A DNA stretch of 64,000 nt from Rhinopomastus cyanomelas (GCA_013400115.1 VXBP01004033.1:186001-250000); one strand, 5' to 3'; shown: positions 22,662-34,762, counted from the first letter of the stretch. The notes: generated from the sequence alone by a model not told the origin. A program made the numbers and translations.

Positions 22662-22947
22662 GGGTGCTGCGCCCCTGGAATTACATAATTTTATAAATAT
22701 ATAAAGCAACAGCGGGAGCATCGGGATCCGAGGGAACAAACTTTTAAAGCTGCAGTGTCCTCTCCCCACCTTTTTTTTTTCTTTTTGGATTTCTCCCCCT
22801 CGTCTGCCTCCTCCTGACAGTTCCTCAACTGGTGGTGTGTGCGGTGGCTGGTTGTGAATGGGGGATCCGTGATTGAGCGTGCGGAGATGGGAGGTTTGCG
22901 AGCCACTCGCTCTCCCGCGCGGCGTTTGCCCTTAATTCATTTAAGTG
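22662..22947 (+). repeat. Island block with TATA motif, copy B (assembly duplicate)
   Basis: Second copy of 22001-22287 (offset 661, then 660 after a one-base C-run difference). It directly follows the truncated RORA exon in the scaffold, but the join is an N and is not supported by overlap. The copy continues without a break to 23269. Confidence 0.9.
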
Positions 22948-23017
22948 GAGCCCACAAGCGATCTCCCGGCGGGGCGGGCGAGCTCACGGCCGCGGCTGAT
23001 GGTCGGAGGTGCCCAAC

Positions 23018-23060
23018 TTTGCACAGGCAGATTCCCCATTTTGCACAGGGTGATTCCCCA
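23018..23060. repeat. 22-bp direct repeat, two copies
   Basis: TTTGCACAGGCAGATTCCCC at 23018 and TTTGCACAGGGTGATTCCCC at 23040, offset 22 bases, inside the CpG island. Confidence 0.85.
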
Positions 23061-23402
23061 TCACCCCCTGCACCTCCCCGGATAAAACGTTGGAAGCAAA
23101 CCCAGGACACCCTCTCGGTCCCTACTGCCTCCCCACCGTGCCCAGGGTGGGTGGGGGACACCCGGCTGCGAACACCCCCAGAGTTTGCCGAGACGGGGGG
23201 GTGGGGGGGAGGCGGTGGCTGCCGCCGCTTTAATTACTCGTCAATAATTCATGAAGCGTTGCTCCTGGGNGGGTAGAAATGAATTAAACGACGCTGTGTA
23301 ACAACACATACAGGGCTGTGGAAGGAAGGAAGTGAGGGGCGGAGAAAAGTCCGTGCCCGGCGGGAGCGGCAGGCCCGCGGCGATGCCCGGGCGCGGCGGG
23401 GG

Positions 23403-24393
23403 NNNNNNNNNNNNNNNNNNNNNNNNNNNNNNNNNNNNNNNNNNNNNNNNNNNNNNNNNNNNNNNNNNNNNNNNNNNNNNNNNNNNNNNNNNNNNNNNNN
23501 NNNNNNNNNNNNNNNNNNNNNNNNNNNNNNNNNNNNNNNNNNNNNNNNNNNNNNNNNNNNNNNNNNNNNNNNNNNNNNNNNNNNNNNNNNNNNNNNNNNN
23601 NNNNNNNNNNNNNNNNNNNNNNNNNNNNNNNNNNNNNNNNNNNNNNNNNNNNNNNNNNNNNNNNNNNNNNNNNNNNNNNNNNNNNNNNNNNNNNNNNNNN
23701 NNNNNNNNNNNNNNNNNNNNNNNNNNNNNNNNNNNNNNNNNNNNNNNNNNNNNNNNNNNNNNNNNNNNNNNNNNNNNNNNNNNNNNNNNNNNNNNNNNNN
23801 NNNNNNNNNNNNNNNNNNNNNNNNNNNNNNNNNNNNNNNNNNNNNNNNNNNNNNNNNNNNNNNNNNNNNNNNNNNNNNNNNNNNNNNNNNNNNNNNNNNN
23901 NNNNNNNNNNNNNNNNNNNNNNNNNNNNNNNNNNNNNNNNNNNNNNNNNNNNNNNNNNNNNNNNNNNNNNNNNNNNNNNNNNNNNNNNNNNNNNNNNNNN
24001 NNNNNNNNNNNNNNNNNNNNNNNNNNNNNNNNNNNNNNNNNNNNNNNNNNNNNNNNNNNNNNNNNNNNNNNNNNNNNNNNNNNNNNNNNNNNNNNNNNNN
24101 NNNNNNNNNNNNNNNNNNNNNNNNNNNNNNNNNNNNNNNNNNNNNNNNNNNNNNNNNNNNNNNNNNNNNNNNNNNNNNNNNNNNNNNNNNNNNNNNNNNN
24201 NNNNNNNNNNNNNNNNNNNNNNNNNNNNNNNNNNNNNNNNNNNNNNNNNNNNNNNNNNNNNNNNNNNNNNNNNNNNNNNNNNNNNNNNNNNNNNNNNNNN
24301 NNNNNNNNNNNNNNNNNNNNNNNNNNNNNNNNNNNNNNNNNNNNNNNNNNNNNNNNNNNNNNNNNNNNNNNNNNNNNNNNNNNNNNNNNNNNN
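23403..24393. other. Assembly gap, 991 N
   Basis: Run of N flanked by very GC-rich sequence (GGGCGCGGCGGGGG on the left, C-rich CTCC/TTCC on the right). The gap size is probably an estimate. The surroundings suggest sequence lost to extreme GC content. Confidence 0.98.
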
Positions 24394-24560
24394 GCTCCCC
24401 CTCCTCCCCTTCCTTCCCCCCGTTCCCCCGGCCGCTGCGGTTGCGGCCTGGGAGAGGGAAGGGGGGAGCGAGGGGGGATCTTGGGGATCCCATCAATTAT
24501 GTAACGGCCGGTCGGCGCACCGGCACCCGTGCGAAAGGTGCGGGNGATGTCATGGAGTTG

Positions 24561-27500
24561 GCAGAAAATACGGCTCTACTCCTAGAGTGCAAACAGTAGG
24601 AGAATTGGAGCCGGCGTTCTTTGCTAGTGAGCATGAATTAGTGTATTGGGAATAAACTGACCCGCACGCTACAAACCGTCTGAGTGATCCTTTCAAACAG
24701 AACCTGATGATACAGAACGCTGCTCACAAAACATGACAGACCCGACAATATTCACGTTTTGGCCTCCCCGCAATGAGAGCTTGATGGGTTAGCTGTTAGA
24801 GATCCCTATAGCGTTCCCCCCCCGCCCCCCCCCGCTTTTAAAAATTTTTCTGTTGAAATGGAGTTTGATTTTGTGCTTTTTTATTTTTCCTCGTGTGGTC
24901 CTTTATTTCTTATGGCAACAGGGTGACCTTAAAGTGTGACCAGTATAGGTGAAATTATTTTTAGAGCAGCTGAACATACGAGCTTATACTGAGTTCAAGA
25001 ATTTATCTGTTTGGGTCATGATTCTGCTATGTGTCGCAAGCTGGCAGATCTGGACTCTTGTCCATATGGAGCAGGGATGCAGACACATCACTAACTCTTA
25101 AGTGTTTATGTTTTGACTTAGCAAACCTTTTAAAACACTACAAACCTTTGTATCATATCCTTTGTTTTTGTAGCTGCACCTGCTGCAAAGCTACTCTGAC
25201 ACTTCAGAGTAAACATTTCACATAGAGAGTGAAGAGAACAAAGCTGAAGAAAGGTCTGTTGGTGAGAAGCAGGGAAGTTTGCCGTGGAATAAGTTCTTAA
25301 GTGAAGCATCATGACAAACCCTGTCCCGTGTGACAAACGTTTGTGTTTGGAGCACCAGATCCTCACAGAACTTGGTTTTTATTTTGCTGAGGTTGTGTGT
25401 GGTGTCTGCATTGCTGTGTGCAGTGCTGACTTGGAAATACGACTTCAGGAGTTGTCAGATGAAAAGCTACCTGGTTTAGGTGGTATATGAGACCTACCTC
25501 CATGTCTTAGAAGATTACCTCCAGTCTCATATCAAAACTCATGGACAGAAAATTGATGTGGGAAAAGCAGGAAACGGACAAAAATCTTGCTTTTCCCCCC
25601 AGAATGATCTTTTTACTGCTGACGCTAATTGTTAGGATTTTCCCAAGAGCAATCACTGTCCAGCAGGTTGAATTTCAGCCTGTGTGTGTTCTGCAACAAG
25701 GGTTTGTGGTTTGCCATGGTTAGCAGAGGAATGTTTTGCTAACCGGCTCTGGCCCTGCGTTGAAACTGATCAGGGCTGTTCATTTCACATTGCAGGCTTG
25801 ACCTCGGTGGTGTTCTCCTCCGGCTGTGCTGTGAGCCTTAACGTTCTATGAGTCCCCTTAAAAAATAGTTGTAATTGAATACATGACATTTTAATAGACA
25901 ACTGTTTTTAAAAAGGAAAAGTATATTAAAAGCTTTTAAATCTGATATAAAAAAATGCTCGTTTGTTGTTTGTTTTATTTTTGAACTGAGCTCCTTGTGT
26001 CACTGTTAAGTCGACGACGAGAGAATGTCTTGCTGAAAAAAGAATTAAAGGCAGCTCTTACATCTTGGGAAGATGTTGTGTGTAAATATTTTTATGAGAT
26101 ATGTATTATGCTATGTACTTAATAATAGCTGCAACCCTGTAGGTGCCTGTTCTTGCTTTCTCGCTGTTGAGGTACCGAGAGTATTTGCCACTTTCCAGAA
26201 GCCTTTGCAGTCTATTACGGTGTCGTCTACTCAGCGTGTTCCTCACTCTGCTAAGAGCTGGGGGGGAGGTGCCTTGTATCTTGTGTTTTGTTCTAATTTG
26301 GGTGATGCCCCGCAAGCAGGAATGCCACCTGGACAACCGTGGCACAATAGATTCATGATGTTCTTCAATCCTTTATTGCTAGATGCTCCCCCTCTCTGGA
26401 TTTAGAGTTTTCTGTGGAGTGTAGTCGTGGTGCAAAATTTTGTCCGGGAGAACTCTTTGAATTTCGTAAATCTGGATATTTTCTGTGGGTTGTTTGGGTT
26501 GCTGTTGTCATCAGTGAGAGCTGCTCTGCATGTGCCGCTGATTTAGCCCTGTTTGGGTAAACGGTGTGTGCTATGAATCCTTCAAAGGACAACATGGTGC
26601 TAAATGTTTGCAGCTCAGGAGCAATAACAGCGGCAGTATGTTGTTCTCTGAGGAACAATGTGGTTCTCTTATTCCAACAAACCGTGACCTATTCTCTTCT
26701 TTTATTTGCTTGGGAAACATCTCAGGAGCTCACAAACCAGTGTGTAAATACTGCTATCGTTCAGCCAAACGCTGTAATTTTGCTAAATAAAGAACTCGTT
26801 TTGTGATGGAGATTAACAGACTGTGTGACAATTTCAGTTTTGGGGGGAACACTCGGTGTGAATGGAAAGGGCAATTTCAGCTTTGGGAGCTTCTCTGATT
26901 GATTTTCTTTTCTTCTAGCATTTGTTTTCTAAGGTACAGAAATATGTGCTGGGGAAAATCTGGGATGACTGTGATCTCACTGGATTTAATCTGAGGGTTG
27001 CCTCCATGTAAAAAACGAGGGGAAAACTCCCAAACTAGTTCTGAATTATTGCGATACCCGTCTCAGTCTTGACATTAAATCATGAACAGATGACCCATTC
27101 TCTGCTGAAGTATTTTTAGCAAGGTGTTCCCAGAGAGAAACAGCTGTAGGAAAAGGAATAAAAAATAAAATCATGTTTAAAATATTGAAATGGAGGGTCT
27201 GTCTAAATGTACTGTCCAGTAGAGGGGCCGTGGTCAGCTGCAGCAGGAGCTGGTTGTGGAAGGGAAGGACGAGGGGAACGCTGGGCTCAGGTTGTTTGTG
27301 GGTAGCTGTCCAAGCACAACAGTGGTTTGTGGGTAACTGTTTGTGGGTAGCTGTCCAAGCACAACAATACACTTCACTTGGAGCCTTCTAGTTGTGTACT
27401 GCGAGACGATTGTCACCTCCTCAGCTGCCCGTCCGACCCAGGCTTCTAAGCTGCAGGCACCTGCACCATCCGAGCCTTGCTGGTGTCTCAGTTCCCTGGG

Positions 27501-27822
27501 TGGTGGGAGGCGGGTGAAGCAGCGGCTGCTTCTCAGGTGGAGCTGAAGTTTTGCTCTGTTTCAGCACACTTGGGCCTGAGCTCTCCTGGGAGATTCCCTA
27601 GTTCTCTGAATTTCTGTAGCTTCCGTGGAAGATGCAAGTGTGAAAAATAAGGTGTTGGATAGTCTTCCAACGAGTAGTGGAAGAGATTTGCGCTGTCTGG
27701 TTTTCCTCTCTGTCACTCTTTTTCTAAGCACTTTGTGTTTCACCTATTGCTGAGGTGGTCTTTTTAGCCCCGATGGTCACTCATGGAAATATATTTTTAC
27801 AGAGCTGCTAGTTTTGTAGGTT
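24561..27822. other. RORA: RORA intron 1, repeat-poor start
   Basis: No CR1 and no recognised exon. There is a C-rich run at about 24817-24834 and AT-rich unique sequence after it, for example 25860-25990. Open frames at 26073-26405 and 26564-26806 have no motif. The 45-bp tandem duplication at 27294-27366 is listed separately. The intron assignment follows from the RORA exon upstream on the same strand. Confidence 0.55.
27294..27366. repeat. 45-bp tandem duplication
   Basis: A 28-base block beginning GTTTGTGGGTAGCTGTCC and ending AAGCACAACA occurs at 27294-27321 and again at 27339-27366, with a partial third unit (GGTTTGTGGGTAACT) between them. Confidence 0.9.
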
Positions 27823-27936
27823 ATATGTTAGGTGTCAGGATTACTGGGGTTTTTTGGGTTTAGGTTGGACTGGATGATCTTGAAGGTCTTTTCCAACCTT
27901 ATCATTACTGTGATACGTTACTGTGATAGTGTGATA
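27823..27936 (+). mobile_element. CR1 3' end, ACTGTGAT-tail type
   Basis: ATGTTAGGTGTCAGGATTAC, GGTTGGACTGGATGATCTTG, TTTTCCAACCTTATCATTAC, then three imperfect ACTGTGAT octamers. Confidence 0.85.
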
Positions 27937-30900
27937 TACCCACAGCTGGCAGACAGCTCCTGCCTTCTTACCTGCATGGATCCTTACAGATTTCTAGAGG
28001 CATACCCTGCAAAGCAGAGTCTAAACCCTCTATGGTCACCGTACCAGCGTTACACAACTCATGCCATAAACAGATCCAACTTCGTTTTAAGGGTTGTCAT
28101 TTTTTTTAATCCCACTGTTCTGGTAGGAAGCTTTTCGACAGCTTTGCTGTTCTGATGACTACAAAGCATCTTCTCATTCCTCACTGTGTTCACTTGCTGC
28201 TTTAAATGCTGGCTCTCAAACCGTCTTGGACCAGAGATGAAGAAGAGGTTGGTGCTGCATTTTGCAGGAGTGATCTAACAACACACGGAGCTCTGTTCCC
28301 TGGCTCACGGCTTTGCGCTCCGGCGTATCTGTTGTAGATGGTCTGTGCCGATAGAAACGCGAGAGCAGCTTGGGCTGTGTGTCACGAGGAGCTAATTGTC
28401 TCATCTCTGAAGCACAAAGGTTGTGAATTATTCTTTATGCTCTTATCCAAAGTCTCGTCTAGGTATGTCTCGTTCTTGGCAACAGTCGAGCTCTTCAGAG
28501 ACTGAGTGTATTAGGGCGTGTGCTTACGAGAAGCAATTGTAGGGCTTATTTCACAGCAGTTTAATCTTACAGGTTAGCCTCATTGCACTGCTCATTTGGA
28601 GGGGTCCCCAGGTGTTTCAGACACTACTGGGAACCATTTCGCTTATTACCAAAATCCAGCCACTTCTCGTGTGGAATCTGACAGCTGTTTAATGGTGCTC
28701 AGCCATGCTAAGCAGATCTGAGCAGAAAGTGAAGAATATCACACCTGACTGAAACACTCAGAGGGACTTTAGGTACAGATAATATAATTATCTGCATTGG
28801 AATTGGGTCAAATAGCTCTGTTCCTGTAGAAAATTACTACACGTTGTCGGTGGCAGCGCGCGGTCAAGGAATTGGTTTGAAATACCTTCTTGAAAATGAC
28901 ACCTCCAGCAGCGTGATAATCGAAGGTCCTGCTGCTTACCCCATTGTGATCACCAGTTGTGGTGTGATCAATGTTTACTTCAAGTGCTTCTGGGTGCACT
29001 AATTGTTTGGGCCCATGCTGGTGTGGGAAATCTTACGAAACAGAGGGAGGGCAGCTGGGATGTTGCAGGTCTTGTTTTGTAAGGCAGTTCCTCTGCAGTG
29101 GTGCTCTTTGAACAGTGAGTTGTGCTGCTGTGTGAGATGTGCTCCCATCAACAGGGGTCTTAAAGATGGTTGTAGGGCATCTGTTGGCACTAAGCCGGTG
29201 GGAGATGGGGGAGGTGGGTGTTGCAGCCTGCTCTTTGAAGGGTGTTGGGGAGCATTTGCTTTTCCCAGTTGTCTTGCGTTTCACTTCCCATAGAATCCAG
29301 CCAAACACAATGTGAACAGCAGATCTGTAAAGGATGAAGAGGAACCAAGGTTAAAATTCACGATCAACCGACCGAGGACAGATGTGCTGGTAATCAGGAC
29401 CGACTGCGGGGTCTTTCATTTGTAATTTAATCTAATAATTTCCGTGCACTTCTGAGGGAACATGCTCTGAAGCTGGCAACTTCTGAGAAATTGCTGTGCT
29501 GTTACAAACAGCATTTGAGCTGGCATTATAACAGCATGAGGGATAGCGAGATGGAGAACAAAGTTAGCCGTCGGCACGGAGCTGAGAGGAATTGCTAGCA
29601 GATACGTGAGAAGGCAGAGCTGGGTTATGATGACCTCCTTCGTCGAATCAAATTAAACCTTTTCAGAGGCCTTGTTGATTTTTAGTTTGTAGTTGTGCCG
29701 TGTATTTACCTCACGTGGGTACGTGAGATAAATGAGGCAGGTGTGGCGATCGCGGGGTGACAAACTGTGGTGCTGCTGCTCCTTTCCAGCGCTTCGTTTT
29801 GTCCAGGCTGTGGGGTGTTTACACACTATTGGCAGTATATCTGTGTGCTTTAGCTCAGCAGACTGTTCGGATGGATTGAGGTGTTCAGCGTGCAGAAACG
29901 GTGGAAATGAAAACTCCTGCTGTGTCCTAGAAGAAAGTTGAACAGGGAGGCCCCCAACCCTTTTTTTGTTGCTCACATGAAAATCCTCAGAAGAAGCGTG
30001 CTCATCCAAAGAGGTGGTTCGTGTGAAGAAGGGTGAATATATGGCTAAGGAGTCTACAGCTGGCTTTGAAAACACGTCTGAAGGAATATGAAATGAAAAA
30101 AAACCCCAACCAATCAAACCCAGAGGTGGACCACTTGGCTGTCGAACACGCGTCCAACAGCGTTGCCAAGCCCTCACGTATGAGAGAGAACCCTTTTTTT
30201 CCACAATTACGTAGAAGCCTGAAATACATATATGTGCAGAACTGGAGCCACCACGGGGAAAACATAAATGATGTGTTAGCAGAGCTTGGCTTGACTGTTT
30301 TGGCACGGAGGCAAGGTCTGTTAGATACAGTCAAGGATGAAAACAAGGCCAAGGTTTGCGACATACACATTATAGGGCTTATTTTCTTCCTGTCATGGAG
30401 ATGTAAGAACACATTAAAGTAGGATTTCCCCTCAGAGTTTCTCTTCAAAGGTAGATGTTGAGGGGGGGGAAATGCCTCTGTATGAACTGATAGATGACTC
30501 TACCCAAGTCTGTACCATATGTAAATTAGATAGAGGGACGTGCTGTGTTACGTCTGCTAGCTAAAAGGGCAAGATGTAAACTGTTCCTTTGGAGGAAGCC
30601 TTGAAATTTGGTAAGACAGGTTAAAATAGAGCTTTTGTTAACTCTTGAAGTCAAAACCCGTCAGCACAATCACCTGCTAACTCCTGTGCATAGTAAAAAG
30701 TAAAATTAAACCCATCTCAGAGAAAACTGTGGTATATCAGAAGCCTCTCTCCGCATCACGCGTCATCCGTGTAGCCATCAAGAGAAGTTTTGTGTTGTCA
30801 TGGAAGTCGGGAAGGTCCTTTGCTGCTCAGGTCGTTACAGAGAGGCCTTTTAAAAATTCTGATGAAATATCCTCCGAGCTGCTAACATCTGACATTGAGC

Positions 30901-33900
30901 CACGGTGCTTCCGAGATAATGTATGTAACGCTTTGATAGCAGAAGAACAAAACCACCTCTTTTCAGGGCTGAGGAATAATGGATGAAGGAACACGTAGTC
31001 ACAGTGGACTTGCAGTCTCGAAGCAGTTGTTCCCAGATGCCGTTGCCAAGCCAGCCTTCACACTTTGAGAATCTTTCAGAAAGCAGCCTGGTAAGTCGTT
31101 CTACGGATTTAATGCGCATCCATCACTCTTGGTGTTTGTAAGGGTGTACGTGCTGACATCAGGGGTGCTTCTGAAGTAATCTGGATTCTGTGAGTGTGAA
31201 CCTGCAAGAGATCAGTGTGAGGTCAGTCACACACTGGCAGCGCGGAAACCCCCCTTGGCTGGCAGAAGGCTTGGTCAGTGGCAGTGTCTGCGTGTGCTTT
31301 ACACCGAGTGTCGGGAGTGACTCCGTTTGTGGCAGCGATGCTGTTTTGCTGTACGGAGCTAGGGCTCTGTGTCTGGTAAAGATGCAGAGAGGGAGGACTG
31401 CTAGGAATCAGAGGCTGCACTGTGAAGTTGTTAAAGGAAACAGAGAACTAACAGCAACTTTGGGGAAAAGATGAACTAACTGTTGTTTTCAGGGTGGTAG
31501 CGCTGGCAGAGTCGTAATTGCTCTGGCAGAGGTATTGTTACCCTGCTATAATTTTGCTTGCAGGATCATTCCGTGGCTCCGGTGCTGGAGAAGGATTGAT
31601 GTCCTTACTTCAGAGCAGCACAGGAGATGAGCAAGAGTTTCCTTGTGTGCAGCACTCGAGCTGCAGTTGTCTGTTGCTGTACCTGGAATGTGCGTGCTAA
31701 GATCACCAAAGGTTTTGTTTTGTACTTGCTGGAACCCCAGCTCTAGTCTTAAAACAGTCAAAAGAGAAGAAGGGAAGGGAAGGAGGAACAAACTGTGGGG
31801 ACTTACGTGGAGAACATGCAGAAAACTGTTGAGGTGACAGAATATTGGTGTTCATCTCTCTAGGTTCTGACCAGTTATCAAAGACTGTTTATACAGGTTT
31901 GGTTGCTTCTAAAAGGCTTTGACCATGACTGAGTTACCTTCCCTTTGCACTGTTGAATCTTTCTTTAGAGACTCCCGGCTCCAGTTCATGAGAAGCTGCA
32001 GTTGTTAACTTTTTTGACCGTAATACCTCCCAGATTAGCATGCCAGGGCATCCCAGAGATGCTCTAGTGTGACTAACAGTGTGGGATCCAAGGCTCTGCA
32101 AAGGAACAAGGGGAAATTTTACGTTTTTCAAAGGGAAGCAAAGTCCTTCCAACATTCCAGCTCGTCATTAACTTTCCACAGCAGCGCCTTCATCTCTTAG
32201 AAACAGGCTCAAGGAGTTCTGTCATTAAAATCTTTGGTTTCAGTTCTCCAAAGAGCACTCCCCCACTCAACATTCACCTTACAGAGCACGGGGACAAAAG
32301 GTCCTGGGTGAAGCCAGGAGGAGCCAGGGAGCAGCTCGTTCAGCAGATAGCCACCGCTTCCCGCGTAACTGGCCGCATTTAGTCCCAGCACCGGGGTCCT
32401 CTCTTCTAGCCAAGTGCTGAAACGTCTGCCTGGTGTTCCCAAGCCCACCTTCTCGCTGCTCTCAGCCCACTTGAGAGGCTGCAGAGATCCTCGTTGCAGC
32501 TCTCTGCGACTGGCACGTCTCTTCTGAATTTCTCCCACGTACCCCTTCTTTTCCGCAGCCGAGGTTCAAAGCGAAGCGTCTGCGGGGATTCGAGCGCCAG
32601 GGCTCACAAGTGGCGAGGTGGGGACCCGTGCCAGTGCACTGGAAATATTTGGTTGCATTGCCTCTCTCCGCGCTCTGGAAGCAAACCCAGCTCTGGAAAG
32701 GCAGCAATAGAAAATGTAAAAACANGGAGAAAGTGTAATGAGCGGGCACAAAGGAAAGATGACTGATTTGGAGAGCAGCCTGAAAACAGATAAAGTGTTT
32801 GGAGAAGGCCTGCAGCAGTGGGGGAAGCTCGCTGTCTGTGGGCTAGGGGAATGTACTGCCTTATCGCCGCTGCACTGTCCATCTCTTCATAGTCCGTGAT
32901 CTTCTCCTCACTGTGGAGCGTGAGGAAGTGCGTTCTTGTGCTTGGTGGTGTCCCAGACAGTTGGCTCTCACAGACCTGCTCCAGCACCCTGTGGTTTCCA
33001 GCGTGCCCTCACTAAACGCTTTCGCCGCAGATGTGGTGCTAACGTGTTATATGAGTTATTTGTCTTATCTCAGCGCTGTGAAATTAGAAGCCCTTTTCCA
33101 CAGTGTGTTAAGCAGATTAAAATGAAAGCCTGTTTTTTATGGTCCAGGAACAGTGCAAATATTTAAGGAAAAATAAAAGGGGAGGAGGCGGGGAGAAAAA
33201 AGCCCCAAGTTGTGATCCAGCAGTAGCGTGCTGTGAGGAGGCTTTGTGGAGCAAATGCATGTGGAAACTAGACGGTGAGATAAGTTCCAAGCTGTTTTCC
33301 CTGGTGCCTTAAATCAAGGGGAAGGGCTTGGGACTGGTAGCTCTCTTCAAGACAACTTTTGAGGCAGCTGAGCAGTTCTCTGAGTCAGTCACTAAAGGGC
33401 TGCAGCCAACTTTATGGGAAATGTCCCTGGGACAGACTTTGGGGCTGTTCTGAAAAGCACCAAACACGATGTTAGAGGCTACAACCAGCTATTTGTTTGT
33501 TGCTGAGAGGAAATTGCTTGAAGAAGCAGCCAACTGATGGCTTTGCAGAGGTGAAATTCACGGTTTGTGTTCCTTTGTCCCTTGAATTCCTATCTTGTGT
33601 AGCAGTTCCTCCTCTTTTAAGGGGAGAATATATTTTAGTCCCAGCAGTATTTTATTACTTCTACCAATTTAACCTTATTTTCACGATGTGCCAATACATT
33701 CTACAACCACTTTTCTACCTGTGTCGTGTTTGTCACGTAGGCTGTCTAAAGCTGTAATGAAATTATTTCTGACATGACATGAGCTTAAGGGAGTGAGAGT
33801 ATCTATCTGTGTTTGAGCAACAGCTTGGCATCACATCTTATAGTCAGGTGTACTGGGGAGGGCACAGGGCACTGGTGTGATGTCAGAGTGCTTTTTCTGG

Positions 33901-34246
33901 ATGCCCTTCCTATTTCTACAGCTTTCTTGTTCGTTTCTCTTATTTCCCTTGATGGAAATAAGAAAAAAGACTGTGTATCACTACAGCAGTAATGTTGCTC
34001 CTTGGGGCCTCTTGATTTGGCTTGAGAAGCACTGGAAATGCTTTTGGAGGTTTAAGCTGAGATGTATTAAGTTTCAAAAGTGTTCAGGCATTTACTTACA
34101 GCAGAGGGAAGGGGCAGGCAGGGTCTGTCAGTGTCAGAGGGAGAGGCAGCAGTTGTGCCTGAACGGTTTTTCTTCTTATCCTCCAGCATCTGCTCCAGAT
34201 GTCCTTTCCTCAGACTAGCTCTGTGCAACCACATGTCCCTGGGACA
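27937..34246. other. RORA: RORA intron 1, no gene recognised
   Basis: About 6.3 kb without recognisable repeats. The longest frame is 217 codons on the minus strand (29653-30306), with other long frames over the same DNA (148 codons minus at 30002-30448, 129 codons plus at 30033-30422). None shows a motif. A single N lies at 32725 (AAACA-N-GGAGA) with no duplicated flank, so it is probably an uncalled base. A possible ROR-type half-site lies at 28800-28810. Confidence 0.5.
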
Positions 34247-34414
34247 ATCACAGAATCATCAGGGATTGGAAGGGACCTTGAAAGATCATCCAGTCCAACC
34301 CCCCTGCCACTGTGGGACGACCTAGACCAAGTCCCACAGGGACACATCCAGGCGGGTCTTGAACGTCTCCAGTGAAGGAAACTCCACAACCACCCTGGGC
34401 AGCCTGTTCCAGTT
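34247..34414 (-). mobile_element. CR1 3' end, ATTCTATG-tail type, inverted
   Basis: On the + strand: TCACAGAATCATCAGGGATTG, GAAAGATCATCCAGTCCAAC, a shortened GTGGGACGACCTAGACC, then the complement of the pol tail up to GGGCAGCCTGTTCCAGT. This is the antisense form of the same subfamily as 52363-52911. Confidence 0.88.
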
Positions 34415-34762
34415 TTGTTGGCACTGGCACCACATTCTGAACGACTGGTGTGACTGCAACTATGCCAGCAGAAGGGACATTTATCAGCTGATCCTGTGTT
34501 TTGGGGAAGAGTGTAGTGATGCCAGAATAGTTCTCATTTTTTTCTGAAAACCTGCCCACTCACAAGTTACAGCTTGTCATACTAGAGATAGTAAGGACTG
34601 AGGAGGAGAGGGCAGTGGAGTTTTTTCAGGGTGTTTTTTTTTGTCCTGGCAGTGTTGCCAGAAACTCTGCTCTGTAGACAGTGCTTAATCTTCAGGAGAT
34701 TGTGGGGATCTCTCTGCTTAGCCCTTAGCAAGTGACATTTATATCACTGCTAGAGTTCTCAG

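Larger units (their letters stand above)
21100..24560 (+). promoter_or_regulatory. RORA: RORA CpG island and promoter region (misassembled)
   Basis: GC-rich, CpG-dense sequence spanning both sides of the RORA first exon. GC boxes are visible (GGCGGGGCGGGGG at about 21659-21671 and its duplicate at about 22301-22313), followed by a GT run. No TATA box lies close upstream of the ATG, as expected for a CpG-island promoter, but a good TATATAAAG lies on the other contig pair (22037-22045, duplicated at 22698-22706). The island contains four single-N joins plus a 991-base gap, so its true length and order are uncertain. The transcription start cannot be placed from sequence alone. Confidence 0.75.

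Noticed and set aside
21647..22947. Biological tandem duplication of the RORA promoter
   Set aside because: Copies are interleaved, near-identical and bounded by Ns, which fits unmerged alleles much better.
23249..24504. 390- and 415-codon frames over the gap
   Set aside because: Almost all residues are undetermined; they are artefacts of the N run.
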